From Colidextribacter sp. OB.20 (lineage in GTDB: Bacteria > Bacillota > Clostridia > Oscillospirales > Oscillospiraceae): a stretch of DNA of 64,000 bases. The notes beneath the pieces are model-generated. The model did not search any database and was not told where the DNA came from. It worked only from the letters and a program-made list of their open reading frames with translations. The position numbers and the translations under genes are program-made. Positions 50,587 to 59,500 of this stretch are shown piece after piece. Position 1 is the first letter of the stretch, and every line of letters starts with the position of its first letter. The DNA is taken from NCBI RefSeq assembly GCF_009911595.1, contig NZ_QWKG01000005.1:1-64000 (forward strand). The letters are read 5' to 3'.

Positions 50587-51402
50587 TCAGGTGGCTTCAA
50601 ACATTCCCGCGCACAGCCAGCCGGACAGCTGTCCGGCACTGACATTGAGCCGGGCGGCCCCTCTCAGCTGCTTTACCAGCTCCGCCGCCCGCAGCAGCCT
50701 GCGCCGGTCCCCGGCCCGGACAGCCCGGCTCCCCAGCTCCATCCAGAGGTCGTCCAGCAGGGCGGACAGCTCCTCCCGCTTACCCTCCATAGACAGGGCG
50801 GCCTCCATCAGCTCCAGCTCCTCCGACCGCTCCAGGGCGTCGGCCAGCTTCTGTACCAGAGCCTGCCGCTCCGGGTCCGGGAGAACCTCCTCCCGCCCCA
50901 CCGGAGACAGGGCCAGCTCCTCACACCGGGAGCGCACCGTCTGGAGCAGACCGCCGGAGCTGCCGGCAATCAGGAGAAAGGCGGCGTAGGGCGGGCCCTC
51001 TTCCAGCAGCTTGAGCATGGCGTTCTGAGCGGAGGGATTCATCCGGTCCGCCTCCTCCAGGAGGTACACCTTCCGCTCCCCCTCGTTGGGGCGGATGTAG
51101 GCGTCGGCCCGGAGCTGGCGCACCTGGTCCACCGTGATGGGCTTACCCGTCTCTGGGTCGGAAATGACCGACACATCGGGATGGACAGCCCTTTCCACCT
51201 TAATGCAGGGCCCGCAGCGCCCGCAGGGCTTCTCTCCCTGCCCGGTACACAGCATAGCCGCCGCCAGCAGCCGGGCCAGGGCGTGCTTTCCGGAGCCGGG
51301 AGGCCCGGAGAGGATATAGGCGTGAGACAGCCCCCGCTCTCCCTCCTGCCGGGACAGCTGGTCCTTCAGTTTTTCATTGCCTTTCAGGGCGGAAAGGTTC
51401 AT
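50587..51402 (-). CDS. holB: DNA polymerase III delta-prime subunit
   Basis: 271 residues. AAA+ clamp-loader ATPase-like fold: SHAYILSGPPGSGKHALARL (P-loop), zinc module CTGQGEKPCGRCGPC, VYLLEEADRMNPSAQNAMLK (Walker B region) and LLEEGPPYAAFLLIAGS. ATG at 51402 after GGAGG. In Bacillus the order is speA-like, tmk, darA, yaaR, holB, ricT; here tmk, darA and yaaR are missing and a family B repeat occupies the gap. Confidence 0.95.
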   Translation of the reverse strand: MNLSALKGNEKLKDQLSRQEGERGLSHAYILSGPPGSGKHALARLLAAAMLCTGQGEKPCGRCGPCIKVERAVHPDVSVISDPETGKPITVDQVRQLRADAYIRPNEGERKVYLLEEADRMNPSAQNAMLKLLEEGPPYAAFLLIAGSSGGLLQTVRSRCEELALSPVGREEVLPDPERQALVQKLADALERSEELELMEAALSMEGKREELSALLDDLWMELGSRAVRAGDRRRLLRAAELVKQLRGAARLNVSAGQLSGWLCAGMFEAT

Positions 51403-51415
51403 ATCGTGCCTCCAT

Positions 51416-51483
51416 GTTCTTTCCTTTTTGCAAAAAGGAAAGAACCAAAGGAAAAACTTTCTGGAAAAACTTCGTTTTTCCTC
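51416..51483. repeat. Family B palindromic repeat
   Basis: GTTCTTTCCTTTTTGC returning as AAAAAGGAAAGAAC, then CCAAAGGAAAAAC and a GAAAAAC/GTTTTTC pair. Between holB and the decarboxylase-like gene, where tmk is expected. Confidence 0.7.
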
Positions 51484-52808
51484 TAGGTCTCAATAACGCG
51501 GACCTCTGACTGCATATTATACCCTATTTCCCGCAAATAGGCCAGTTCTTTTTTTGAAATTCGTTCCCCGGGGGCCACAACGGGGACGCCGGGGGGGTAG
51601 GGGGCGATCTGACAGGCGGCAATCTCCCCCTCGCAGTCCTCCAGGGGCCAAACCCGGCTAGGGGCGAAGAGGGCTTGCCGGGGGGAGATCACCCGCTCCG
51701 GGATGGGCGGGGCGGGGATGGGCGGGCAGTCCCCCATCATATCCCGCAGCCCCTCCAGCCGATCGGCCAGATAGGGGATGGCCTTCCCCGTGTCCTGACA
51801 GGTGCAGATAAAGACCACATGGCCCCCATCCTCCATCTCGGGGACATAGAAGTGCTTCCGCAGCGCCCGGACAAAGGCGGGGCCGTCCTTCACCTTCAGC
51901 ACAAAGCGGGTGGGGTCCAGGGAGAAACCCCGGTAGGGCCGGTCGGTCAGGCTGGGGAATCTCTGCCGCAGCTCAGCCACCTGGACGGCGACCCACTGGT
52001 ACTTCTCCGCCCCCCACCGCACCATCCAGTCCCGGACCACGTCCAGGGAGGCCATCATGGGGTAGGAGGGGCTGGAGGTGCCGAAAATGGAGGCGGTCCG
52101 CCGCACCAGGTCGGGGTCGAAGCCGCTGGCGAAGAGCAGGGCGGCCTGGCCCATGGCGGGGAGGGTCTTGTGGGCGGAGACGGTCACCACATCCGCCCCC
52201 CAGAAGGGGGCCAGCCCCAGAAAGGGCAGGTGAGCCCCGTGGGCCCCATCCACAAAGAGCCTTCCCCCGCGGGCGTGGACAATTTGAGAGATAGCCCCGA
52301 TATTTGACAACACTCCGGCATAGGTTGGCGAGGTAATACACACTGTTTTCACATCCGGGTGCTCCTCCAGGGCCCGTTCCACCTCCCCCGGGGAGATGGG
52401 GCCGGGAAGATTTTCCGATTTCAGCCAGGGCCGCTCCAGCCAGACGGGTTCCAAATTCAGGAGGGCCAGGGCATTGAAGGCGGAGCGGTGACAGCTCCGG
52501 TCCATGAGCACCCTGTCCCCCGGACGGCAGCATAGGGCCAGCCCGGTGTGGACCCCCATGGTGGACCCCCCGGTGAGGAACTGGCACTGGTCAAAGCCGA
52601 ACAGCTCCGCCCACAGGGCCTGGGCGGAGTCGAAGGGCTCACCGGCCTCGTAGAGGTTGCCCGTCTCGGGCAGCTCGGTCACGTCGATGGGGGCCATCCA
52701 CCTCAAATCTGAGGGCTGATAGATGATCCCCTTGTGTCCCGGCATGTGGAAGCGGAAGGGCCCGCTGTCGGCGTAGCTGCGCAGTGCGTCGTAAAGGGGG
52801 GTTGGCAT
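51483..52808 (-). CDS. PLP-dependent Orn/Lys/Arg decarboxylase-like protein (YaaO/SpeA family)
   Basis: 441 residues from ATG 52808, after GGAGG. FRFHMPGHKGIIY, FLTGGSTMGVHTGLALCCRP, FVDGAHGAHLPFLGLAP and the PLP lysine in TVSAHKTLPAMGQAALL are the fold type I decarboxylase blocks; the C-terminal domain ends YPPGVPVVAPGERISKKEL. In Bacillus this is YaaO, next to tmk and holB. Substrate (Lys, Arg or Orn) cannot be told from the sequence alone. Confidence 0.92.
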   Translation of the reverse strand: MPTPLYDALRSYADSGPFRFHMPGHKGIIYQPSDLRWMAPIDVTELPETGNLYEAGEPFDSAQALWAELFGFDQCQFLTGGSTMGVHTGLALCCRPGDRVLMDRSCHRSAFNALALLNLEPVWLERPWLKSENLPGPISPGEVERALEEHPDVKTVCITSPTYAGVLSNIGAISQIVHARGGRLFVDGAHGAHLPFLGLAPFWGADVVTVSAHKTLPAMGQAALLFASGFDPDLVRRTASIFGTSSPSYPMMASLDVVRDWMVRWGAEKYQWVAVQVAELRQRFPSLTDRPYRGFSLDPTRFVLKVKDGPAFVRALRKHFYVPEMEDGGHVVFICTCQDTGKAIPYLADRLEGLRDMMGDCPPIPAPPIPERVISPRQALFAPSRVWPLEDCEGEIAACQIAPYPPGVPVVAPGERISKKELAYLREIGYNMQSEVRVIET

Positions 52809-52825
52809 AGGATTACCTCCATAAA

Positions 52826-52902
52826 GTAGGGGGCGGCCTCTGCGCCGCCCCGCAATCCACAAAATCGCGGGGAATCGGGGCGGCACGGAGGCCTCCCCCT
52901 AC
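52826..52902. repeat. Family A palindromic repeat
   Basis: 77 bp, GTAGGGGGCGGCCTCTGCGC at the left and GGAGGCCTCCCCCTAC at the right. Confidence 0.8.
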
Positions 52903-52905
52903 AAG

Positions 52906-52940
52906 AAAAAGGCGGAAGGGTCGCCCCTTCCGCCTTTTTC
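52906..52940 (-). terminator. Terminator of the rpmH-jag operon
   Basis: AAAAAGGCGGAAGGG/CCCTTCCGCCTTTTT-type hairpin immediately past the jag stop. Confidence 0.9.
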
Positions 52941-53945
52941 TTATTTCTGATGGGGGGCGTAGGCTACCACGGTGCGGCGGTTGGGCTCCACGCCGGTGGA
53001 GTAGGTTGTGACGCCCTTGTAGTCCTGAAGGGCGGTGTGGATCACATGGCGCTCGTAGGCGTTCATGGGCTCCAGAGTCATGTTTCTCCGGTACTTGACC
53101 ACCTTGCCCGCCACCTTCACGGCCAGCCGCTGGAGGGACTCCTCCCGCTTGGCCCGATAACCCTCGGCATCCACATGGATGCGCACCCGCTTGGACTGGC
53201 CCCGGTTGACGGTGTAGCTGGTGAGCTGTTGAATGGCGTCCAGCGTCTCGCCCCGGCGACCGATGATGGTGCCCAGGTCCTGACCCTGGAGGATCACCTT
53301 ATAGTTGCCCTCGCTGGTGATAAAAATCTCGGGGGAGGCCTGAACATTCAGGTGCTCTATCAGGCCCACCAGGAAGGCGCGGATGCGGTTGGCCTTCTCG
53401 TCCTCGGGGCTCACGGGGTCCATCGTGACCGGCTCTCTGGGCGCGGAAACGCTGCCAATAAGCACCTCGTCGCCCTTTTGCAGCCGCTCCTCCGGGCGGG
53501 GACGGGGGCGGCGCTCAGGCCGGGGCTGGTTCCTTCTGGGTGGAGCCATGCCCGGCTTGGCGGCGAGAATGGTCTCCTCCGCCACAGGGGCGGCGGGGGC
53601 CTCCTCCTTTTTGGGGACCTCCCTGGGGACGGGCTTGGCCATCGGCTTGGCGGCAAGGACGGTCTCCTCCGCCACGGGGGCGAGTCGCTCCTGCTTGGGG
53701 GCAGGGGGAGCCTTGGGCTCCTCCTTCTTCTCGAGAACCTCGGTGGTGATGGGGCGGGCCACCCCGTCTACCTCCTGATAGCTCACCCGGACCTTGGCCG
53801 GGTTGCTGCCAAAGCCCAGAAAGCCGGACTTTGCCCGCTCAATCACTTCTACAGATACGTCGTCCCGGTCCAGGCCCAGCTGGAACAGAGCGGCGGAAAT
53901 GGCGTCCTCCTCGGAGCGTCCGGTGGTCTCAATCCATTTCAACAT
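52941..53945 (-). CDS. jag: Jag/KhpB RNA-binding protein (SpoIIIJ-associated)
   Basis: About 334 residues. Jag_N (LKWIETTGRSEEDAISAALF; GFLGFGSNPAKVRVSY) at 1-60; a long disordered Pro/Lys/Arg linker (about 75-195) holding two copies of APVAEETxLAAKP; a KH domain (GTIIGRRGETLDAIQQLTSY); and an R3H-type end (AYERHVIHTALQDYKGVTTY). The start is the ATG at 53945, or the GTG three bases earlier; GGAGG favours the ATG. Pairs with YidC genetically and with KhpA in cell elongation control. The linker is longer than in Bacillus. Confidence 0.93.
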   Translation of the reverse strand: MLKWIETTGRSEEDAISAALFQLGLDRDDVSVEVIERAKSGFLGFGSNPAKVRVSYQEVDGVARPITTEVLEKKEEPKAPPAPKQERLAPVAEETVLAAKPMAKPVPREVPKKEEAPAAPVAEETILAAKPGMAPPRRNQPRPERRPRPRPEERLQKGDEVLIGSVSAPREPVTMDPVSPEDEKANRIRAFLVGLIEHLNVQASPEIFITSEGNYKVILQGQDLGTIIGRRGETLDAIQQLTSYTVNRGQSKRVRIHVDAEGYRAKREESLQRLAVKVAGKVVKYRRNMTLEPMNAYERHVIHTALQDYKGVTTYSTGVEPNRRTVVAYAPHQK

Positions 53946-53948
53946 CAC

Positions 53949-55388
53949 TTAACCCTCCTTATCTTCGTCCTCGTCCACTTCAACCTCAATCTCCTCCACC
54001 TCAATCTCGACCTCCTCGGTAAGAAGCTCGGCGGGAGTCTCGGGCTGAACGGGGGCGGCAGTCAGCTGCTCCTCCACGGGCGGAACAGGGGTCTCAGGGG
54101 TCTCGGCGGTCTGGAGCTCCGGGGTCTCCTTCTTCTCCTCCGCCTTGGCGGGGGCGGATTTGCCCTTCTTCTTGCTCGCCTTGGCCGCCTCGATGGCGCG
54201 GAAGAGCTCGTCAGGGTCGGTGTAGGGGGTCACGCCGCCGTAGCGGCCGGGGATATAGGACCGGCCCCGGGCATAAGCCCGGATGCCCTCCCGGCTGTCC
54301 TCTCTGTTGACCCCCTCCTGGTCGGACTCCTCCTCCTTCTTCGGAGCGGGCTTCTTCTTGCCCCGGTTCTTTTTCTCCTCCTCAAGGCGGCGCTGGCGCT
54401 CCTGCCGGGCCTCCTCCTTGCGGCGCTTCTCCTCCTCCTTCTCCTCAGCCTCCCGGCGGGCGGAGGCCTCCCGGGCGGCCTCGTAGTCCTTTTTCAGCAT
54501 CTTGCCGCAGATATACTCCTGGACCATAGTGACAAAGTACTGGGCAATCCAGTAGACAGACAGGCCGGCGGGGACGGTAAAGCCAATCCACAGGGACATA
54601 ATGGGCATCATCCACAGCATCATTTTATTAGTGCTGTCCATCTGGGGATTTTTCTGCTCCCGGCTCATCTGGTTGGTGACCATAGACACCTTCATGGACA
54701 GGAAGGACACCGCCGTGGACACCAGAGGCAGGATAAACAGGCCGATAAAGCTCCATTCCAGCTTTCCGGTCCAGAATTTCCAGGTGGGGATATCGGCCAG
54801 ATTGATGCCTAAAAACTCGAAATTCAGCACAAACAGGCTGTTGGCCCCGGTGGCAGCCTTGAGGACCTCCAGATTCTCCGGCTTGACCAGAGAGAGCAGG
54901 TACAGCTGGTTATAGGCCCCGTTCTGGAACAGGTTTTCCGCCTTTTCCATCACAGCGGCGGTCACCCAGCCGTTGGACACCGCCACCCTGGACCAGTCCA
55001 GCTGGGTGGCCAGGGTCTGAATCTGCTCGGCGGACATGCTCATAAAGTAAGTCAGGGGCTCACGGATAATGCCATAGAGGGCAATGAGCACAAACATGGG
55101 GATGAGGGACCACAGACAGCCCCCCATGGGGTTGACGTGCTCCTTCTCATAGAGCTTCTGGAGCTCCACATTGTAGCGCTCCCGGTCCTTGCCGTACTGC
55201 TTCTGGAGCTTTTTCATCTGCTCGGAGAGCATAGTGGTCTGAATCATGCTCTTCTTCTGCTTCAGCGTGACAGGGAACAGAATCAGCTTGACCACAATGG
55301 CAAACAGGATCAGGGCTATGCCGTAGCTGTTGAACAGGTTATAAAAAAACAGCAGCAGCCAGGCAAAGGGTTGTAAAATAATACCCAC
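53949..55388 (-). CDS. yidC: Membrane protein insertase YidC/SpoIIIJ
   Basis: 479 residues starting at GTG 55388 (GGAGG upstream). Five-helix core to about residue 270: FYNLFNSYGIALILFAIVVK, LQKLYEKEHVNPMGGCLWSL, VPAGLSVYWIAQYFVTMVQE. No lipoprotein signal. After about 280 come 60 residues of charged coiled coil (ASARREAEEKEEEKRRKEEA), then a low-complexity region and a very acidic tail (VEIEVEEIEVEVDEDEDKE). The roughly 190-residue tail is much longer than in typical Gram-positive YidC and may bind ribosomes or the basic Jag linker (inference). Confidence 0.97.
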   Translation of the reverse strand: MGIILQPFAWLLLFFYNLFNSYGIALILFAIVVKLILFPVTLKQKKSMIQTTMLSEQMKKLQKQYGKDRERYNVELQKLYEKEHVNPMGGCLWSLIPMFVLIALYGIIREPLTYFMSMSAEQIQTLATQLDWSRVAVSNGWVTAAVMEKAENLFQNGAYNQLYLLSLVKPENLEVLKAATGANSLFVLNFEFLGINLADIPTWKFWTGKLEWSFIGLFILPLVSTAVSFLSMKVSMVTNQMSREQKNPQMDSTNKMMLWMMPIMSLWIGFTVPAGLSVYWIAQYFVTMVQEYICGKMLKKDYEAAREASARREAEEKEEEKRRKEEARQERQRRLEEEKKNRGKKKPAPKKEEESDQEGVNREDSREGIRAYARGRSYIPGRYGGVTPYTDPDELFRAIEAAKASKKKGKSAPAKAEEKKETPELQTAETPETPVPPVEEQLTAAPVQPETPAELLTEEVEIEVEEIEVEVDEDEDKEG

Positions 55389-55417
55389 TAAGATTTACCT
55401 CCGCATATTTAAGGTTC

Positions 55418-55502
55418 TGTAGGGGCCGGCCTCTGCGCCGGCCCGCTCTTCTGAGGCAGAGCCATACTCGACAGCGGGGCGGCGCTTCAGGCCGTCCCCT
55501 AC
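55418..55502. repeat. Family A palindromic repeat supplying the yidD stop codon
   Basis: 85 bp, TGTAGGGGCCGGCCTCTGCG to GGCCGTCCCCTAC. The last bases (CTA at 55499-55501) are the TAG stop of yidD on the minus strand. Confidence 0.8.
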
Positions 55503-55717
55503 GGCACAGGGTCATATTCAATGGACTTCTGCCGGTGGAAGGGCTGGCACCTCGCAAGCCTGCGCAGGGCCAGCCAGCCCCCCTTGAAAACGCCATATTT
55601 CTCCACCGCCTCCAGGGCATACTCCGAGCAGGTGGGAATAAAACGGCAGCAGGGGGGGCGCAGGGGCGAGATGCTGCGCCGGTAAAACCGGATCAGGGCC
55701 AGAAGAAGAGTTTTCAC
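55499..55717 (-). CDS. yidD: Membrane protein insertion efficiency factor YidD
   Basis: 72 residues. [20 protein letters not shown], then [20 protein letters not shown] and LARCQPFH, are the family's Cys-rich signature. It overlaps rnpA by 4 bases, the usual order rpmH-rnpA-yidD-yidC. The stop codon and last base pairs come from a family A repeat, so the repeat insertion may have trimmed or replaced the C-terminal end. Confidence 0.96.
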   Translation of the reverse strand: MKTLLLALIRFYRRSISPLRPPCCRFIPTCSEYALEAVEKYGVFKGGWLALRRLARCQPFHRQKSIEYDPVP

Positions 55718-56070
55718 TGCCGGCTGTCCCCTTTTGACGGGAGCAGTCCCAGCTTTTTTGTCAGCTGGCGGAAGCTGCGCACCAGCTCGGCGTGCCGGCC
55801 GTAGATTACCCGGGTGCGGGCCACGATAACAATATCATAACCGGGGAGCAGCTCACCCTCGTGGACGCGGTACAGCTCCCGAATACGGCGGCGGGCCCGG
55901 TTGCGCTTGACGGCGTTGCCCAGCTTGAGCCCGGTTGTGATGCCCAGCCGGCTCACCGGCCGGCCGGTTTTCCGGCAGTAGATGACGAAATAAGGGGAGA
56001 CAGCACTTTTTCCCTTGTTGTACAGCCGGCGGAACTCGTGATTCTGTTTCAACGCGACAGTATGCTCCAT
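55714..56070 (-). CDS. rnpA: Ribonuclease P protein component
   Basis: 118 residues from ATG 56070 (GGAGG five bases upstream); a longer reading begins upstream without a site. [20 protein letters not shown] and the RNR motif [18 protein letters not shown] are diagnostic. Assists RNase P RNA in 5' maturation of tRNAs. The RNase P RNA itself is not in the window. Confidence 0.97.
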   Translation of the reverse strand: MEHTVALKQNHEFRRLYNKGKSAVSPYFVIYCRKTGRPVSRLGITTGLKLGNAVKRNRARRRIRELYRVHEGELLPGYDIVIVARTRVIYGRHAELVRSFRQLTKKLGLLPSKGDSRQ

Positions 56071-56200
56071 GCCGTCCTCCGTAAAAAAGCGTATACGCAC
56101 ATAGAGGGCGGGGAATTTCTCCCACGCCCCTGTTTTGTGCCTATTAAAACTGTGTCCTCTTATCCCGCCCCGGCAGGACCCGGTCCGTTCTCACCTGAGC

Positions 56201-56335
56201 TTAATAAGTCAGGCGGGCGCGGCCCTTGGCGCGGCGGCGGGCCAGCACCTTGCGGCCATTGCGGGTGGCCATACGCTTGCGGAAGCCGTGCTCCTTGGAA
56301 CGCTGGCGCTTTTTGGGCTGATAGGTACGAAGCAT
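56201..56335 (-). CDS. rpmH: 50S ribosomal protein L34
   Basis: 44 residues, exact family length: [18 protein letters not shown], then [23 protein letters not shown] at 56335 after GAGGAGGTG. First gene of the conserved rpmH-rnpA-yidD-yidC-jag unit that normally lies head to head with dnaA. Confidence 0.98.
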   Translation of the reverse strand: MLRTYQPKKRQRSKEHGFRKRMATRNGRKVLARRRAKGRARLTY

Positions 56336-56433
56336 GGGGGACACCTCCTCATTTGAAATCAAGCCGGCTCTCCCGGCCCAACAACAGCTCCGGCTGAGAA
56401 CAGGAGCTGCGGTCTGCAAAAGATACGCCTAGT

Positions 56434-56463
56434 ATTATAGCGGATAAATGCGGCCGCTGTCAA
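56434..56463 (-). promoter_or_regulatory. Promoter of rpmH
   Basis: Minus strand TTGACA, 18-base spacer, TATAAT. A single near-consensus DnaA box (CTATCCACA, near 56538) lies upstream of it. Confidence 0.8.
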
Positions 56464-56569
56464 CCAAAATTTTATCTCCGCCGCCAGGATTTTTTCATTT
56501 TCTCACTGGATGCTATATCTTGTGACAGCTTTTTCTCTATCCACAAGGTATGCCCGCCCCGGGCGGCCG

Positions 56570-59500
56570 TCAGGAGGTGTATTTCTGAAGCACTGAGATA
56601 AACAGCCCCATATCCAGTGGCTTTGCCAGGTGGGCAGTCATGCCGTTTTTCAGCGCTGCCTCCTTGTCCTCCTCCATGGCGTTGGCCGTCATGGCGATGA
56701 TGGGCAGGTCTTTCACATCCCTCCGGGGCATACTCCGGATAGTTCTGGTGGCCTCATAGCCGTCCATAATGGGCATCTGCACATCCATCAGGACCACGTC
56801 ATAGTAGTGCTCCGGCGATTCAGTCATCATAGCCACCGCGTCGGTCCCGTCGGGGGCCGCCTCCACCTGGAAGCCGGCCTCCTGGAGAATCGCCTCCGCA
56901 ATCTCCCGGTTGAGCTCGTTGTCGTCCACCAGCAGAACCCGTTTCCCGCTGAAATCGGCCTGGGTCCAGGGGGCCTCCTCCTCCTCTTCCTTCTCTATCA
57001 GATTATAGGCGGACAACAGGGCGGATTTCAAATCGGACATGAACATGGGCTTGGCGCAGAAAGCGGTGATCCCCGCGCCTCTGGCCTCCTCCTCAATATC
57101 CGTCCAGTCGTAAGCGGTGAGTATGATGATGGGCACGTCGCTTTTCACCGCCCGGCGAATTTGCCGGGCGGTATCCACACCGCTGAGCTCCGGCATCTGC
57201 CAGTCGATAATGTAGGTGCGGTATGGGTCCCCCTCCTCCTCCGCCTTTCTTGCCCGGTAAACCGCCTCACGGCCGGAGGCCGTCCACTCGGACCGAAGGC
57301 CAATCTCCTGGAGCATCTTGCTCACGCTGTCGCAGGTATTCAGGTCGTCATCCACCACCAGGGCCCGCAGCCCCTCCAGCTCTCTGATCTGGGCGGCGTT
57401 CTTCTCCACGTCCTGGAGCTTCAGGCTGATCTCCACGGTAAAGACGCTTCCTCTGCCGGGGGTACTGTCCACGTGGATGGTTCCGCTCATCATCTCCACA
57501 ATGTTTTTGGTGATGGCCATACCCAGGCCGGTGCCCTGAATGCCGCTCTGCGTGGCGGTACTCTCCCGCTCGAAGGGGTCAAAGACGTGCTTGACAAACT
57601 CAGGCGACATGCCGATGCCGTTGTCCTTCACAATAAAGGTATAGTCCCCGTAGCCGTGGCGGAAGGTGGTCTTCTGGCTGATCCGGAAGGTGACCATCCC
57701 ACCGGCGGGAGTGTATTTCACCGCGTTGCTCAGCAGGTTGATGAATACCTGATTCAGTTTCAGGGGGTCGGCGATGACGTCCTCATTGACCACCTCAAAG
57801 GTGTCGATAAACAGCTCCAGCTGCTTGGCCTTCACCTGGGGCTGTATGATATTCACCAGGTTGTGCATCAGCTCAGAGATGTTGCACTCCTGCTCCTTGA
57901 TCTGCACCTTGCCGCTCTCGATGCGGCTCATATCCAGAATATCGTTGATGAGGCTGAGCAGATGGTTGCTGGAGGACAGCACCTTCTGTAAACAGTCCCG
58001 GACCTGGTCCTTGTTGTCAATGTGACTGACTGCAATAGTGGTAAAGCCTATGATGGCGTTCATAGGGGTACGGATGTCGTGGGACATATTGGACAGGAAG
58101 GTGGTTTTGGCCTGATTGGCGTGCTGGGCCTGCATCAGGGCGTCCTGAAGGGCCTGAGTCTGTTCCCTCTGCGCCCGGACCTGGTCCGTGATATCCCGGG
58201 ACACCACCATCACCATAATATCTCCGGAGTCATCCTGGGTCATCACGAAGGACTGCCGCACACACATTTGCTCCTTCGTGGAGATTTGGCCCCAGTAGTC
58301 CGCAGTGACCTCAAGCTCCCCCTGTTCAAAGCGCTCCTTCAGATATTCCAGATTTGACACGGCCCGGTATTCCTTCAGTGACTCCTCCAGTACAAAGACC
58401 TCCCACTTCTGGAAGCACAGGGAGGCGGAGCAGGGCGCCTGGAGCCCCACCCGCTCCAGCAGGGAGACCTGCCGGCCATCTATGGTGCACACCACGTCGT
58501 GCTCAATCAGGTCCCGGGTCAGGTTGAACTCAAAGGTGCAGAAGGCGGCGGAGGTAATGGCGATCCGATACTGCCGCTCCTTGCGGTTCATGACGGACAG
58601 GGCCTTCTCACTTTGCAGCTCCCGCAGCTTCAGCTCCGTGATATTCTGCCGGACATACAGAATGCGGGTAACCCGGCCCTCCTCCCGCTGGAGGCACACC
58701 GCGATCAGATGCTCCCAGTCCTCCTTTCCGTCCCGGGATACATGGCACTCGTAGGTGAAAACATCCTGCTCTGAGAGAAGCGCCTGTATGGAATTGATCT
58801 CAAAGGTCCTCCGGAACCGCTCCTGATCCTCCTTCTCAATGATATCCAGAGCGTGAATCCGAACGATATCCTCATAGGGTCCCTCCATTCCCAGACTGCT
58901 GCTCAGGGGCCTGATTCCAGCCATATAGGAATATGTACCCTCCTCCAGATCCACCGTGAGGTAGCGGGAGGAGAAGAGGGTGTTCAATCCGTCCAGCACA
59001 TAGCCGAACTGGGTATTCTCCTTTTCCAGCCGCTCCCGGCGCTTCCGGGCTCTGAGCAGAAGAACAAGGATATAGATGAGAAACAGGCATATGAGCATGA
59101 TTTCCAACTGGATGCCCACCATATTTTCCGCCTGAATCATATTCTGAGTCACATTTTTGGGGAAGGTCTGCACCAGCACATATTCCCCATTGGACAGGTC
59201 CCGGACGCAGATGTTATCCGTCTTGCAGCCGTCCTCACAGAGGAAGGATCCGTCTGTGCCCGGGCGGTCAAACACCTCCTGAACAGCCTGAGCCGTCCTG
59301 GAGTCAATCACGCCGTCCGCCAGCAGACCGTCCACAAGCCTGGCCTCATAGCTTTGACTGTCGGAGCTGGCGATGACGGTTCCCTCCCGGGTGCACAGGA
59401 ACACGGCGGCCTTCTCCCCGAAATAGCTGGTGGCCAGCATATTCCGCAGATAGTCCTCCGCAAGATAGAGGCCCAAGAGCATGCCGATGATTTTGCCGTC

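Noticed and set aside
52950-54812. 620-codon plus-strand ORF opposite jag and yidC
   Set aside because: Crosses two real genes antisense, Leu/Gly/His-rich, no ribosome binding site.
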